From NCBI GenBank assembly GCA_019752535.1, contig JAIEMA010000049.1, positions 20,123-84,122 of the forward strand: a stretch of 64,000 nt of DNA, written 5' to 3'. Shown piece after piece: positions 43,613 through 53,081 of the stretch. The stretch is from Bacteriovoracaceae bacterium (GTDB lineage Bacteria > Bdellovibrionota > Bacteriovoracia > Bacteriovoracales > Bacteriovoracaceae). A program made the position numbers and the translations under genes. Each line of letters begins with the position of its first letter. Within the stretch, counting starts at the first letter, position 1. The notes below the pieces were generated by a model, which saw only the letters and a program-made list of their open reading frames with translations, did not search any database and was not told the DNA's origin.

Positions 43613-46243
43613 TCAGTGACTTTGGGCCTGAATTTTCATTTCATGCAACTTTTGCAGAGCTTGAAGCGGAGTAAGGTTCATAATATCAATCTCCTGCAGC
43701 TTCTTTTCTAGTTCAATCAAATGCCCAGAAGGCGGTGTTTGGTCGAAGAGAGAGAGTTGAGGAGGATTGACTTGATCTACAACTGAAGAGCTATGGTATT
43801 GATCTTCTAAGTTATGAAGTATTCCGCGAGCACGTTTTAAAATCTCTTTAGGTAGTCCGGCCAGTTCGGCCACATGGATACCAAAACTCTGAGTCGCTCC
43901 CGCTTCAATCAGTTCGTACATGAATTGAACTTTACCCTTATGACTTTCTGTTCTTACGGTAAGATTTTTTGCCGTTGGGATCGATTCTGCGAGCTCGATG
44001 AGTTCGTGATAGTGAGTGGCAAAGAGAGTGAGTGATTGAGTCCTATTCGCAAACCATTCAACGAGGGCCCAAGCTATCGAGAGCCCATCATAGGTTGAAG
44101 TCCCGCGACCAATTTCATCTAAAATAATGAGACTGTTTTCACTTGCATGTCGAAGAATTTCAGCCGTCTCACTCATTTCTACCATAAAGGTCGATTGGCC
44201 TCTGATGATATCGTCACTCGCACCAAGTCTTGAGAAGAGATAATCTCTCGTTCCAAGTTTTGCTCTCGAGGCAGGAACCCATGCACCAAGTTGAGCGAGG
44301 TATTGAATGATCGCAACCTCTCTCATGACTGTCGTTTTTCCGGCCATGTTCGGACCGGTGATTAAGGCAAAAGGCACTTGTGGAGTGAGCAGTAAATTGT
44401 GAGTAACAAATCTCTCTTGAATATTGGCCCTGATCAGCGGATGCCAAGCGCCTTCAATATCTATGATTTTCTCATGGCTCATTTGTGGACGACTAAATCC
44501 TTCTTGCAGGGCAACCCAAGCGAGAGATTGGTACACATCCATTTGAGCAATTCGTTTAGCCACTTCTAGAATATGGGGAGCAAGTTCACTCACTTGTGAG
44601 AGAAGATTTTCAAACAATTCTCTCTCAAGACGAGTTAATCGCTCCTGGGCCGAAGTGATATCAATTTCAAGTTTTGCGAGCTCTTCAGTTTGAAATCTCT
44701 CACCGTTAGTGAGTGTTTGTTTGCGCTGAAAACTCTTAGGAACTTTTCCAAGATGAGAGTTTGAGACTTCAATGAAGAATCCGGCCAGATTATTGGACTT
44801 TACTTTAAGATTCGTAATTCCAGTTTCTTCACGGTAGCGATTCTCTAAATCTAAAAGTTCGTCGGCTGCCGATTGAGAGAGCTTAGAGAGTCTATCTCTC
44901 TCTTTGCTATTTCCTGGGAGAATTAAATTTCCTTTGTCCGCACTGACACCGAGTTCAGGATTTATAAGTGTCGTGATTTTTTTTGCGAGCTCATTGAGCT
45001 TTTCACGATCTTTTTTATCCAATGAAGGGAAAAATTTAGCCAGCTCACTGCTAGCTTCTTTTTCCATCGTCGAGTGAACACCTAAAGTGTGTGCGAGATT
45101 AATCAGGTCGGCCGCATTAGCTTTTTTAGTCGTCGCTTTCGCCATTATGCGATCGAGATCCCTGACTTCACTTAAAAGCTGGCGCCAATTTTTAATCAAG
45201 TCCGGCTTTGATATCAAAGCCTCTAAAAGGTCTTGTCTCTTTTTAATTTGAATTAAATCTTTCAGAGGGGACTGAAAGAAATGCTTTAGATGCCTAGCTC
45301 CCATAGACGATTTAGTTCTGTCCATGAACCCGATGAGAGAATTTTGCCACTGAGAGAGATCACGAGGGAAAATCTCAAGACCTCTGAGTGTTGCCCATGT
45401 GACCTTCATTCCATCATCTCCATGAGAGAGACGGAAAGGGCGCATATGACCAATTTTTTCCATGTTCTGCGTGGAGCAGATGTACCAACTCATGGCCCCA
45501 AGAGGTGCAAAGATTGATGGTCGTTGAAGAAGAATGCCATCGCGCTTGTGGCCTGGAATTAATTTATCTAAGTAAGGGGCAGAATGCTTAGGATCAAACC
45601 ATTCTTTGGAAAGATGTGTTTTGAGTAATTCAAGCTGAGAGAGTGTTTCCTCGAGCTGAGGCTCTTTATCCCAAAGTCCGAGAGTGGAGAGAAATTCTTT
45701 AGGGCGAAAGATTTGAAGTTTTTCAATCATCTCTTCAAGATTTTGAAGAGCAAAACCAAAAAAATCACCAGTCGTGAAATCAATGAGAGTAAGAAGGTAG
45801 CCTTCGTTATCTTTCCAAGCTGCAGCGATGTATTTGTTGTCACCATTGGCCGTTTTATCAAGATCAAATGGAACAGCAGGAGTGACGATTTGAGTGACTC
45901 CACGTTTGACGATGCCTTTGGCTTCTTTCGGATTTTCAAGCTGCTCACAAATGATCAATTTGAGTCCCATTTGGGAAATGCGATCTATATAAGCAGCAGC
46001 TGCATGATGGGGAATGCCGGCCATGGGAATCGGTGAGTCTCCCAATTTGCCACGAGTCGTAAGCGAGATGTTTAACAGTCGTGCGACTTCGCGAGCGTCT
46101 TCAAAAAACATTTCATAAAAATCACCCATTCTAAAAAAGAGTAAGTCACTGGGGTATTTCTGTTTCACCGCCCAGTATTGTTCCATCATGGGAGTGAGCT
46201 TAACGCCGCTTTGAACGAGGTCTGAAAGTGTAGGGTTTTCCAT
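43613..46243 (-). CDS. mutS: DNA mismatch repair protein MutS
   Basis: Recognises mismatches and starts repair with MutL. The 876 residues show the mismatch-reading F-Y-E (GDFYEMF, Phe42) in domain I, connector, lever and clamp domains, then the ATPase with GPNMAGKTT (Walker A), ILDEIGRGTSTYDG (Walker B) and FATHYHEL. The C-terminal helix-turn-helix and a short tail complete it. Divergent from the LptC/LptA-like gene by a short gap; mutL is not in the window. Confidence 0.96.
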   Translation of the reverse strand: MENPTLSDLVQSGVKLTPMMEQYWAVKQKYPSDLLFFRMGDFYEMFFEDAREVARLLNISLTTRGKLGDSPIPMAGIPHHAAAAYIDRISQMGLKLIICEQLENPKEAKGIVKRGVTQIVTPAVPFDLDKTANGDNKYIAAAWKDNEGYLLTLIDFTTGDFFGFALQNLEEMIEKLQIFRPKEFLSTLGLWDKEPQLEETLSQLELLKTHLSKEWFDPKHSAPYLDKLIPGHKRDGILLQRPSIFAPLGAMSWYICSTQNMEKIGHMRPFRLSHGDDGMKVTWATLRGLEIFPRDLSQWQNSLIGFMDRTKSSMGARHLKHFFQSPLKDLIQIKKRQDLLEALISKPDLIKNWRQLLSEVRDLDRIMAKATTKKANAADLINLAHTLGVHSTMEKEASSELAKFFPSLDKKDREKLNELAKKITTLINPELGVSADKGNLILPGNSKERDRLSKLSQSAADELLDLENRYREETGITNLKVKSNNLAGFFIEVSNSHLGKVPKSFQRKQTLTNGERFQTEELAKLEIDITSAQERLTRLERELFENLLSQVSELAPHILEVAKRIAQMDVYQSLAWVALQEGFSRPQMSHEKIIDIEGAWHPLIRANIQERFVTHNLLLTPQVPFALITGPNMAGKTTVMREVAIIQYLAQLGAWVPASRAKLGTRDYLFSRLGASDDIIRGQSTFMVEMSETAEILRHASENSLIILDEIGRGTSTYDGLSIAWALVEWFANRTQSLTLFATHYHELIELAESIPTAKNLTVRTESHKGKVQFMYELIEAGATQSFGIHVAELAGLPKEILKRARGILHNLEDQYHSSSVVDQVNPPQLSLFDQTPPSGHLIELEKKLQEIDIMNLTPLQALQKLHEMKIQAQSH

Positions 46244-46323
46244 ACTCTTATGGTCGCTTTTCCGATCAAACTAGTCATCTGAAAAATCCCCTAATGCGCG
46301 CTGCGCGATGGTACAATTTCTTC

Positions 46324-47337
46324 ATGATATTACGCCCATACAAATCAACAATGGTTATTGTCTTTTTTCTCTCTGTAAATACTCTCGTTTGGTGGGGAGC
46401 TTGGAGCCACCGAAGAGATGAAAATTGGGGAGAGGATTCAAAAGCAATTTTAAGTGAAGTTCCCAATGAGATGACGGAGCTTGAATACTTTCATCTCGAT
46501 CACGGAAGAGCAGCAATGTCTCTGTCCGCTGATTCTATGCAAAGTATAGGAGAAGAAGTCGCAAGTTTTATTCGCCCAAGAGGAACATACGCTCCGGATA
46601 AAAAACAATCTGCAGTTACTTACCAAGCCATGAGTGCAGAATACGTCAAAGCGCGTGATTCATTGAAGATGCTTGGAGAGGTGAAGATTGATCATGAAGC
46701 TTCTCACTATCAAGCAGATCAAGTGACCTATTATCCCAAAAAAGATTTGATGACCGGTAAGGGTCATATTGTGATTGATTACACTTTTCAAAAGTCACAA
46801 CAAAAAATTCACATGACTTCTAATTCGATGAAGGCCAAACCCAAACAGGATTGGGCCAAGTTAGTGGGAAATGTTGAAAGTGTGACGACTCCAAAATTTA
46901 AACATCAAGAGGGCCTCAATATGAAGGCCAATGAAATGGAGTTGCAGGGACTTAATGCTCAAGTCTCCTTGAAAGAGAGTGTTTACTTTAAGCGAGGGGG
47001 CATGATTGTAACTGCCCGAAATGGCGAAATTTTTCTCGAGCAGACGAACAAAAAGCTCAAGTATTTCATCCTAAATGACGATGTGAAAGTTACTGAAACT
47101 CTTATGGATGCAAACGGGATGCCGCTAAAACGAAATGCATCGGCCGAACGTCTTGAGGGCTTCGGACAGGACAAGGTTGTTCTCTCTGGTGCACCTCGAG
47201 TCGTGCAGGGGAAAGACACCATCAAAGGCTATCGCATTACGATGCGAGAGAAGATGGAGTTTATTGAAGTCGAGGATGCGATGTCTGATGTTCAAGTCGA
47301 GAAGAAAGATGAGAACAAAAAAGCGAAGGAGCGCTAA
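46324..47337 (+). CDS. lptC: LptC/LptA-like LPS transport protein
   Basis: 337 residues from this ATG (a frame extends to 46294, MRAARW; neither start has a good ribosome-binding site, and TACAAT at 46311-46316 lies just ahead). One membrane anchor (about 8-27), then tandem OstA-like beta-jellyroll segments: the first (about 40-130) is LptC-like, the rest (about 130-320) has LptA-like lines such as TMTSNSMKAKPKQ and VVLSGAPRVVQGKDTIKGYRI-like (pieces only). At nearly twice the usual LptC length it may combine both bridge proteins. It overlaps lptB by one base, which supports the role. Confidence 0.75.
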   Translation: MILRPYKSTMVIVFFLSVNTLVWWGAWSHRRDENWGEDSKAILSEVPNEMTELEYFHLDHGRAAMSLSADSMQSIGEEVASFIRPRGTYAPDKKQSAVTYQAMSAEYVKARDSLKMLGEVKIDHEASHYQADQVTYYPKKDLMTGKGHIVIDYTFQKSQQKIHMTSNSMKAKPKQDWAKLVGNVESVTTPKFKHQEGLNMKANEMELQGLNAQVSLKESVYFKRGGMIVTARNGEIFLEQTNKKLKYFILNDDVKVTETLMDANGMPLKRNASAERLEGFGQDKVVLSGAPRVVQGKDTIKGYRITMREKMEFIEVEDAMSDVQVEKKDENKKAKER

Positions 47338-48062
47338 TGCTTGAAGTAATGACCGCAAAAGGTTTGAAGAAAACTTATAACGGAAGAACTGTTGTGAAAG
47401 ATGTAGGGCTTGAAGTGAAGCAAGGTGAGGTTGTTGGTCTCTTAGGGCCTAACGGTGCTGGGAAAACGACATCATTTTATATGATCGTGGGTCTCGTGAA
47501 AGCAGATGAAGGAGAGATTAATCTTGGAAAAGAAAATCTCACATCATCTCCTCTTCATGAGAGAGCGCGAAAAGGAATTGGTTATCTTCCGCAGGAAGCC
47601 TCTATCTTTAGAGAGTTAACTGTAGAGGAAAATATCATGTCCGTACTAGAGATTAGAGATCTCTCAAAGCAAGAAAGAAAAACAGCTCTTGATGGGTTGA
47701 TAGAAGATTTTGGCCTGGATCATATTCGCCAATCGAAGGGTCGAGAGCTCTCTGGTGGTGAGAGAAGAAGAGTTGAGATCGCACGTTCTTTGGCCTTATC
47801 ACCAAAGTTTGTTCTTTTGGATGAACCCTTTGCGGGAGTAGATCCTCTCGCTGTCGCGGATATTCAAGGAATTATTCGACAACTGAAAGAGCGTGGGATT
47901 GGAGTCTTGATTACTGACCACCAAGTCAGAGAGACGTTAGGGATTGTGGATCGAGCTTATATTATGAATCGAGGGGAGCTGCTTGTAAGTGGAACTCCTG
48001 AAGAAATTGTAAAGAATGAGACCGCACGCAAGTTCTACTTGGGTGAAGAATTTAAAATGTAG
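47337..48062 (+). CDS. lptB: LPS export ABC transporter ATPase LptB
   Basis: Powers LPS extraction by LptFG. The 241 residues have Walker A GPNGAGKTT (about 37-45), the Q-loop region GYLPQEASIFRELTVEEN typical of LptB, signature LSGGERRRVEIAR, Walker B FVLLDEPFAGVDP and switch TDHQVRETL. One-base overlap with the upstream gene and the following rpoN-hpf reproduce the conserved lptA-lptB-rpoN-hpf order. lptFG are not in the window. Confidence 0.95.
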   Translation: MLEVMTAKGLKKTYNGRTVVKDVGLEVKQGEVVGLLGPNGAGKTTSFYMIVGLVKADEGEINLGKENLTSSPLHERARKGIGYLPQEASIFRELTVEENIMSVLEIRDLSKQERKTALDGLIEDFGLDHIRQSKGRELSGGERRRVEIARSLALSPKFVLLDEPFAGVDPLAVADIQGIIRQLKERGIGVLITDHQVRETLGIVDRAYIMNRGELLVSGTPEEIVKNETARKFYLGEEFKM

Positions 48063-48073
48063 GGAGCCGTCCT

Positions 48074-49525
48074 ATGGCTAAAATGTCACTTGGATTAAAA
48101 CAGACGCAAAGTTTAATGATGACGCCGCAATTGCAGCAGGCGATTAAGCTTTTAACGTTAACACATCTAGAAATGACGACATTAATTGCCCAAGAAATGG
48201 TCGAAAATCCAATGCTCGAAGAATCTGATGGTGAGTCATCATCTGAGCCAGAGGAGCCTACGAAAGAGCAGATTGAACAGAAAGAAGCCACTGCAGAAGA
48301 CTTCCAAGGAAAAGAGCTGATCGAGGGAACTCGTGAAGATTTTGATTGGGAAAGCTATGCAGAGTCTTTTAACAACAACTCATCGACCGCACCAAACACG
48401 AGAGAAGCTTCATCGCCCGATGATATGCCAAGTTACGAGAACATGGTTTCCAAAGGGCAATCCCTTCATGAGCATTTAGAGTGGCAGCTTCGCATGGAAA
48501 ATATGGATGCCGTTGAACTGGATTTTGCTATCGCACTCATTCACGATCTCAACGACGATGGATACCTCACTTCTCCTCTTGATGAATTAATTGCGAAGTC
48601 GAAGATTGATCGCGACGAAGCTGAGAACATCATTGCCATGATTCAAAGCTTTGATCCGATTGGTTGCGCCTCAGAGACTATTCAAGAGTGTTTGCTCGCC
48701 CAAGCTCGTGCACTTGGAGAAAGATCACCTTTAGCAGAAAGAATTATTGCAGAACACCTAGAAGATCTTCAGTCAAAGGATCATGCGAAAATTGCAAAAG
48801 CACTTGGTGTGACAAAAGAGAAAGTAAAAGATGCAGAACTTATTATTATGGGACTTCATCCCAAACCTGGTCGATTAATTTCGCCAGAGGAAATTCAGTA
48901 CGTCGTGCCCGATATATTTGTCCAAGAAGTGGGTGGTGAGTTTGTCGTTCAAGTGAATGATGAAGGTGTTCCAAGACTTAGAATCTCTAATCTCTATCGA
49001 GATTTATTAAAAACGAAAGAAGGCGGCGAAGAAGCGCAAGAGTTTGTTCAAGACAAATTACGCTCAGCTTTGTGGTTGATTAAAAGTATTGAAAATAGAC
49101 AAAAAACAATTACTAAAGTAGCCATCGCCATTGTGCGAAGTCAGCAGGATTTCTTTAAGCGTGGACCAGAGTTTTTAAAGCCAATGATTTTGAAAGATAT
49201 TGCTGGTGAAATAGGAATGCATGAATCAACTGTTTCTCGAGTGACTACAAATAAATTTATGCATACACCAATAGGCACATTCGAATTAAAATATTTCTTC
49301 AATGCCGGTATCGGAGGGAAGAATGGCGGTATTGATATTGCGGGAGAAACGTTAAAGTTAAAAATCAAAGAAATGATAAGCAATGAAGATCCAAAACGTC
49401 CTCTTTCGGATCAGAGGATATCTGAACTTCTTAGCACGAGAGATATTATCGTTGCGAGACGTACAGTTGCAAAATACAGAGAGATGATGGGCATTCTTAC
49501 TTCATCTAAGAGAAAAAATTCTTAA
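48074..49525 (+). CDS. rpoN: RNA polymerase sigma-54 factor RpoN
   Basis: Sigma factor for enhancer-dependent promoters, needing AAA+ activators. The 483 residues contain the Gln/Leu-rich activator-interacting Region I (KQTQSLMMTPQLQQAIKLL, from residue 9), an acidic Region II (about 50-115), core-binding domain, helix-turn-helix with HESTVSRVTTNKF, FELKYFFNAG, and the RpoN box ARRTVAKYR near the C-terminus. It follows lptB by 11 bases. Confidence 0.96.
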   Translation: MAKMSLGLKQTQSLMMTPQLQQAIKLLTLTHLEMTTLIAQEMVENPMLEESDGESSSEPEEPTKEQIEQKEATAEDFQGKELIEGTREDFDWESYAESFNNNSSTAPNTREASSPDDMPSYENMVSKGQSLHEHLEWQLRMENMDAVELDFAIALIHDLNDDGYLTSPLDELIAKSKIDRDEAENIIAMIQSFDPIGCASETIQECLLAQARALGERSPLAERIIAEHLEDLQSKDHAKIAKALGVTKEKVKDAELIIMGLHPKPGRLISPEEIQYVVPDIFVQEVGGEFVVQVNDEGVPRLRISNLYRDLLKTKEGGEEAQEFVQDKLRSALWLIKSIENRQKTITKVAIAIVRSQQDFFKRGPEFLKPMILKDIAGEIGMHESTVSRVTTNKFMHTPIGTFELKYFFNAGIGGKNGGIDIAGETLKLKIKEMISNEDPKRPLSDQRISELLSTRDIIVARRTVAKYREMMGILTSSKRKNS

Positions 49526-49537
49526 TTAAGGATCATT

Positions 49538-49894
49538 ATGAACATTAAAATAAGCTTCAAACATCTTGAGCACACCCCAGCATTAGATGAGAGAATTCGT
49601 GAGAAATCCGAAAAATTTACCAAATTTTTCGGGGGGAATTTCAACGTGGATTGGACTTGCTGGTGTGATGATAATAAACACCATTGGGCAGAGGTTAAAA
49701 TCATTGGTCAACCGAGCGACTGCTTTGCAAAGGCGTCTGCAGAAACTCTTTATATGGCCATTGATGATGTCGTGGAGAAGGCTGAAAGACAGCTTGAAAA
49801 ACATAAGAGTAAACTTCGCAATCGCGTGCATGGGACAGAACCCCATAAAAATCTTAATAATGTAGAAGAGAGTGAAGATCTAGAGGAATACTAA
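49538..49894 (+). CDS. hpf: Ribosome hibernation-promoting factor HPF/RaiA-like
   Basis: Binds the 30S decoding region in stationary phase. The 118 residues have the S30AE domain: MNIKISFKHLEHTPALDERI, a KFF turn and ETLYMAIDDVVEKAERQLEKHK, with a short acidic tail and no dimerising C-terminal domain, so the short type. Directly behind rpoN as in many proteobacteria. The last 15 bases overlap the convergent hydroxylase gene. Confidence 0.92.
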   Translation: MNIKISFKHLEHTPALDERIREKSEKFTKFFGGNFNVDWTCWCDDNKHHWAEVKIIGQPSDCFAKASAETLYMAIDDVVEKAERQLEKHKSKLRNRVHGTEPHKNLNNVEESEDLEEY

Positions 49895-50899
49895 GCCCAG
49901 GCAGATAAATAAATTCACGAAGTGTGGGGATATGAGATTATAAAATGAGACGTTTTGAAACCAATCATCTTTATGATCTATCCATATTCCTACACTTATC
50001 ATAGATACCAGCGAAACAATCAGTGCCAACACTCTTATCTCAAGTGAGAGTTGAGTTTCAAAAGCAAATACCAACATAACAGATAGAATGAGGCTTACGG
50101 AGAGTGAGCCAATCGTGATTTTCTCCCTTAGGCTAAGCTGACTTTCAGCAGTCAGTTTTGGAAACAGTTTAGGGAGAAATTGAACCATGTTGCTGCTCCA
50201 CGGATTCACACGTGGTTTAATTTTTGGAATGCCGAATCGAACAGGTTCAGTCTCAGGAGTATAAGTCTTAAAAAGATAGTCCCATATGCTTAGAATTCCA
50301 CCAAAGTTTTTATCAATGTAGAGGGAGTTTTTTCCGTGATGAACCCGGTGATGAGAGGGAGTCACAAAGATTCTTTCAAAAACAGGGATTCTGTTAGGTA
50401 GCAGTGTTGTATGAGTCCAAATTTGAGCGGCTGCATGAAGACTGGCGACGATAATGTAGTCTTGTAAGGAGAAACCTAGAAGCGCTGGAGGTATTAGGAT
50501 CCAAAATGCAGTCAGTTTGTGCCACCAAGGCATTCTTAGTCCGACGGAGTAATTATATTTTTCACTTTGATGGTGTACTCCATGAATGGCCCACATCCAT
50601 TTCACTTTGTGTGCAATTAAGTGGCTAAGCCAAAAAAGAAAATCCACAACAACAAAAAGAAAAATCCACTTAAAGGTTGAAGGCATTTTTAGCTGAAGAG
50701 AATATTGAGAGAAAAAGAGATACATCCCAAGTAGCGGCAACTTAAAAAATGTTTCTATAAAAACTTGGCCAATTCCGCAGTAGAGATTTCCGAGAGTCTC
50801 TTTAAATGTATAGGCCTTTACGCCTCTGCGAGAGAGGATTAAATTTTCGGCCAGCATCATCCCTACAAAGAGGGGTATGGCAAATATGAGCGGATTCAT
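49880..50899 (-). CDS. Fatty acid hydroxylase/sterol desaturase-family enzyme
   Basis: Membrane di-iron oxygenase family, 339 residues. The histidine boxes are visible: WLSHLIAHK, IHGVHHQSEKYN, an intervening HTTLLPNR region with upstream His, and PSHHRVHHGKN. About six hydrophobic segments, including a C-terminal pair. It would hydroxylate a lipid chain or sterol-like substrate using O2. Substrate unknown; it sits next to the GH3/Rieske cluster and shares direction with a small membrane protein, so it may take part in the same pathway. Confidence 0.82.
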   Translation of the reverse strand: MNPLIFAIPLFVGMMLAENLILSRRGVKAYTFKETLGNLYCGIGQVFIETFFKLPLLGMYLFFSQYSLQLKMPSTFKWIFLFVVVDFLFWLSHLIAHKVKWMWAIHGVHHQSEKYNYSVGLRMPWWHKLTAFWILIPPALLGFSLQDYIIVASLHAAAQIWTHTTLLPNRIPVFERIFVTPSHHRVHHGKNSLYIDKNFGGILSIWDYLFKTYTPETEPVRFGIPKIKPRVNPWSSNMVQFLPKLFPKLTAESQLSLREKITIGSLSVSLILSVMLVFAFETQLSLEIRVLALIVSLVSMISVGIWIDHKDDWFQNVSFYNLISPHFVNLFICLGLVFL

Positions 50900-50953
50900 A
50901 GCGGCGAGAATTTAACATGAAATCAAATGACTCTTTGTGAGTCTGTAATAATT

Positions 50954-51544
50954 TCATAGCCACTGGCCAATAAATGTAATTGTAACTGCATAGAGGAGGG
51001 TATTAAAAAAGGTTGTAACTTTTAAAATAAATAAGAATTTAGGATCATCCTTCGTGGCATACCAGATACCTTCTTTGCCCTTTGTTCTCTCTCTTACAAG
51101 CTGTAAAAATGCCCATGCATACCAGGTCTCTATACAAAGTGAAATCACCAGACCGAGACTAAAGAGCTGAATCCACCAAGCCGCAAAATATAAACTCCTC
51201 CAAAATAGGCCATAACTAATAATCACCCCAGCGAGTGTCAGTAGGTCATGACTGATACCAATTTTAGGGGTCCAGTTTTTAGAAATGAAGAGCATATAAA
51301 TCTCAAGCACACCTCTTAGCCAAAAAGAGGCGCTAAGAAATCCCCAGCCCCACCAGCATGCGTAGGGCCAATCTCCGCTCGTGAGCGCCAAGGGAATAAG
51401 AAAAAACCAAACGGAGATAGTCCAGTAAAGCCATAAAGCTTTTGAAATACTAATAGGCCCGCCCAAACGCCCAGGGCGGTTCTGCCTGAAGAACATAAAG
51501 ACGGCCAGCGGCATTGAAAAGGCTAAGTATACCCACCACAGCAT
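50954..51544 (-). CDS. Multi-helix membrane protein, unknown
   Basis: 196 residues from the ATG at 51544, which has AGGAG 8 bases upstream (a frame running to 51583 is not supported). Five to six hydrophobic, Trp-rich segments (WWVYLAFSMPLAVFMFF; WGWGFLSASFWLRGVLEIYM). Not recognised. Its start overlaps the divergent GH3 gene by two bases, so promoters must lie inside the genes. Probably co-transcribed with the hydroxylase. Confidence 0.6.
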   Translation of the reverse strand: MLWWVYLAFSMPLAVFMFFRQNRPGRLGGPISISKALWLYWTISVWFFLIPLALTSGDWPYACWWGWGFLSASFWLRGVLEIYMLFISKNWTPKIGISHDLLTLAGVIISYGLFWRSLYFAAWWIQLFSLGLVISLCIETWYAWAFLQLVRERTKGKEGIWYATKDDPKFLFILKVTTFFNTLLYAVTITFIGQWL

Positions 51545-53081
51545 GGAGTCGCTCCTGTACAATATGGGCATGAGTTTTCTCACCCATAGTATTCACTCTA
51601 GCTTGCTTCAGATGACTAAAAAAAGCCATCGTGAGTTTGGTGAAAACAGAAAGAATATCCAACAAATTCAAACTCAAATATTAAGGCGTCTGCTTCAACA
51701 ATCCTCAACAACTTTGTGGGGAAGAGAGCATGGACTACATCCGGATTTAAGTTATGAGCAGTTGATCTCAAAAGTGACGCCAACAACTTGGGATTCTTGG
51801 GCCGAGTGGGTCAAAAAACAAAAAGCTGGAGACGAAAATGTTCTCTCAAGCAATGTCTCTCGCTATCAACCCACAAGTGGGTCCACTTTTAATAGAAAGT
51901 GGATTCCTTATTCAAAAGAATTTTTAAAAGAAATTGATAATGCCACCAATGTCTGGATGCATGATCTTTATAAGCATTATCCTAAAATTAAAAATGGCCG
52001 GCATTACTGGTCTCTCTCTTGGTTGCCTAATGATTTAAGACAAGAGATGAGTAACAACGATCTTTCTTATTTTCCATGGTTTAAACGACAAATGATGGGA
52101 AAAATAATGGCCGTACCTGATGAGATTCAACACGCGAGTTCTGCTGAACTGGCGAGAGATCTCACAATAAAATCACTTCTCCCTTGCTCTGATTTGTCGA
52201 TGTTTTTTGTATGGTCACCCACTTTCCTCCTTGGAATTTGCGATGAAATTTGGAATGAGCGCCAAGAGCTTTCAAAAAAATGCAAAGGCAAAACTAGTGA
52301 AATTTTAAGTAATGCCAAAGATCAGAATGAATTGATGAGTCTGTTATGGCCCAAGCTCTCTCTCATCAGTGCCTGGGATACAGCTGATGCAAAACCATGG
52401 GCGAATAGATTAAAAAAAATTTTTCCAAACACGGCTTTTCAAGGAAAAGGACTTTTTGCCACTGAAGGAGTTGTGACGATTCCTTATGAAGGAAAAAATC
52501 ATCTCTCTTACACCTCTCACTTTTATGAGTTCATGTTTGCCGATGGAAGAATCGTTCCGTCATGGGATCTAAAAGAAGGGGATTGCGTCTCCCCACTCCT
52601 TTCATCCGGCAACGGCATTTGGCGCTACCAGCTGGGAGATGAATTAGATGTTGCGGAGATTCAACATCAATGCCCGATATTGAGCTTTAAAGGCCGAAAA
52701 CATACTGTTGATCTCGTAGGGGAAAAGTTGAGTCTGCTGACGGCCAGCGAAATTCTAAGAAGCATCGGGCCTGAAGCCATTTTATTTCTTGCCTCCCAAG
52801 GAAGTGATGAGGAGAAGCCGCGCTACATCTTAGTTTGCGAAGGGGCACGAAAGAATGGCTTAGATAAAAGAGTGGAAGAGAAGCTTCTTCAAAATCATCA
52901 TTATCGTCTCGCTAGAGAGCTGGGCCAACTGGACTCACTGGAAGTTGAATTTCATGAAAGAAGTGGAGATTTTTTTAAAATTCTCTGTTCTCGCATGGGG
53001 TGGGTGTTGGGTAACATGAAGTGGGAATCCATAATAAAAATCCCTTATAAGTCATCAGAGAGTGAATCATGGAAAGCTTAA
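51543..53081 (+). CDS. GH3-family acyl-adenylating enzyme
   Basis: 512 residues of the GH3/JAR1 branch of the ANL adenylating superfamily, which activates a carboxylic acid with ATP and often couples it to an amino acid. Signature pieces: QPTSGSTFNRKWIPYS (ATP P-loop), AFQGKGLFATEGVVTIP, an EFMFADG strand, WRYQLGDELDV (motif with the conserved Tyr/Asp) and FKGRKHTVDLVGEKLS (hinge). Start uncertain: 51543, 51564 or 51570 are in frame without a clear site; a TACAAT directly precedes 51564. First gene of a five-gene overlapping operon. In bacteria the family is little studied; substrate unknown. Confidence 0.82.
   Translation: MESLLYNMGMSFLTHSIHSSLLQMTKKSHREFGENRKNIQQIQTQILRRLLQQSSTTLWGREHGLHPDLSYEQLISKVTPTTWDSWAEWVKKQKAGDENVLSSNVSRYQPTSGSTFNRKWIPYSKEFLKEIDNATNVWMHDLYKHYPKIKNGRHYWSLSWLPNDLRQEMSNNDLSYFPWFKRQMMGKIMAVPDEIQHASSAELARDLTIKSLLPCSDLSMFFVWSPTFLLGICDEIWNERQELSKKCKGKTSEILSNAKDQNELMSLLWPKLSLISAWDTADAKPWANRLKKIFPNTAFQGKGLFATEGVVTIPYEGKNHLSYTSHFYEFMFADGRIVPSWDLKEGDCVSPLLSSGNGIWRYQLGDELDVAEIQHQCPILSFKGRKHTVDLVGEKLSLLTASEILRSIGPEAILFLASQGSDEEKPRYILVCEGARKNGLDKRVEEKLLQNHHYRLARELGQLDSLEVEFHERSGDFFKILCSRMGWVLGNMKWESIIKIPYKSSESESWKA

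Noticed and set aside
46291..46310. CGCGC-T-GCGCG palindrome as a terminator or operator for mutS/lptC
   Set aside because: Arms are short with a one-base loop and no T run; it may simply be GC-rich upstream sequence.
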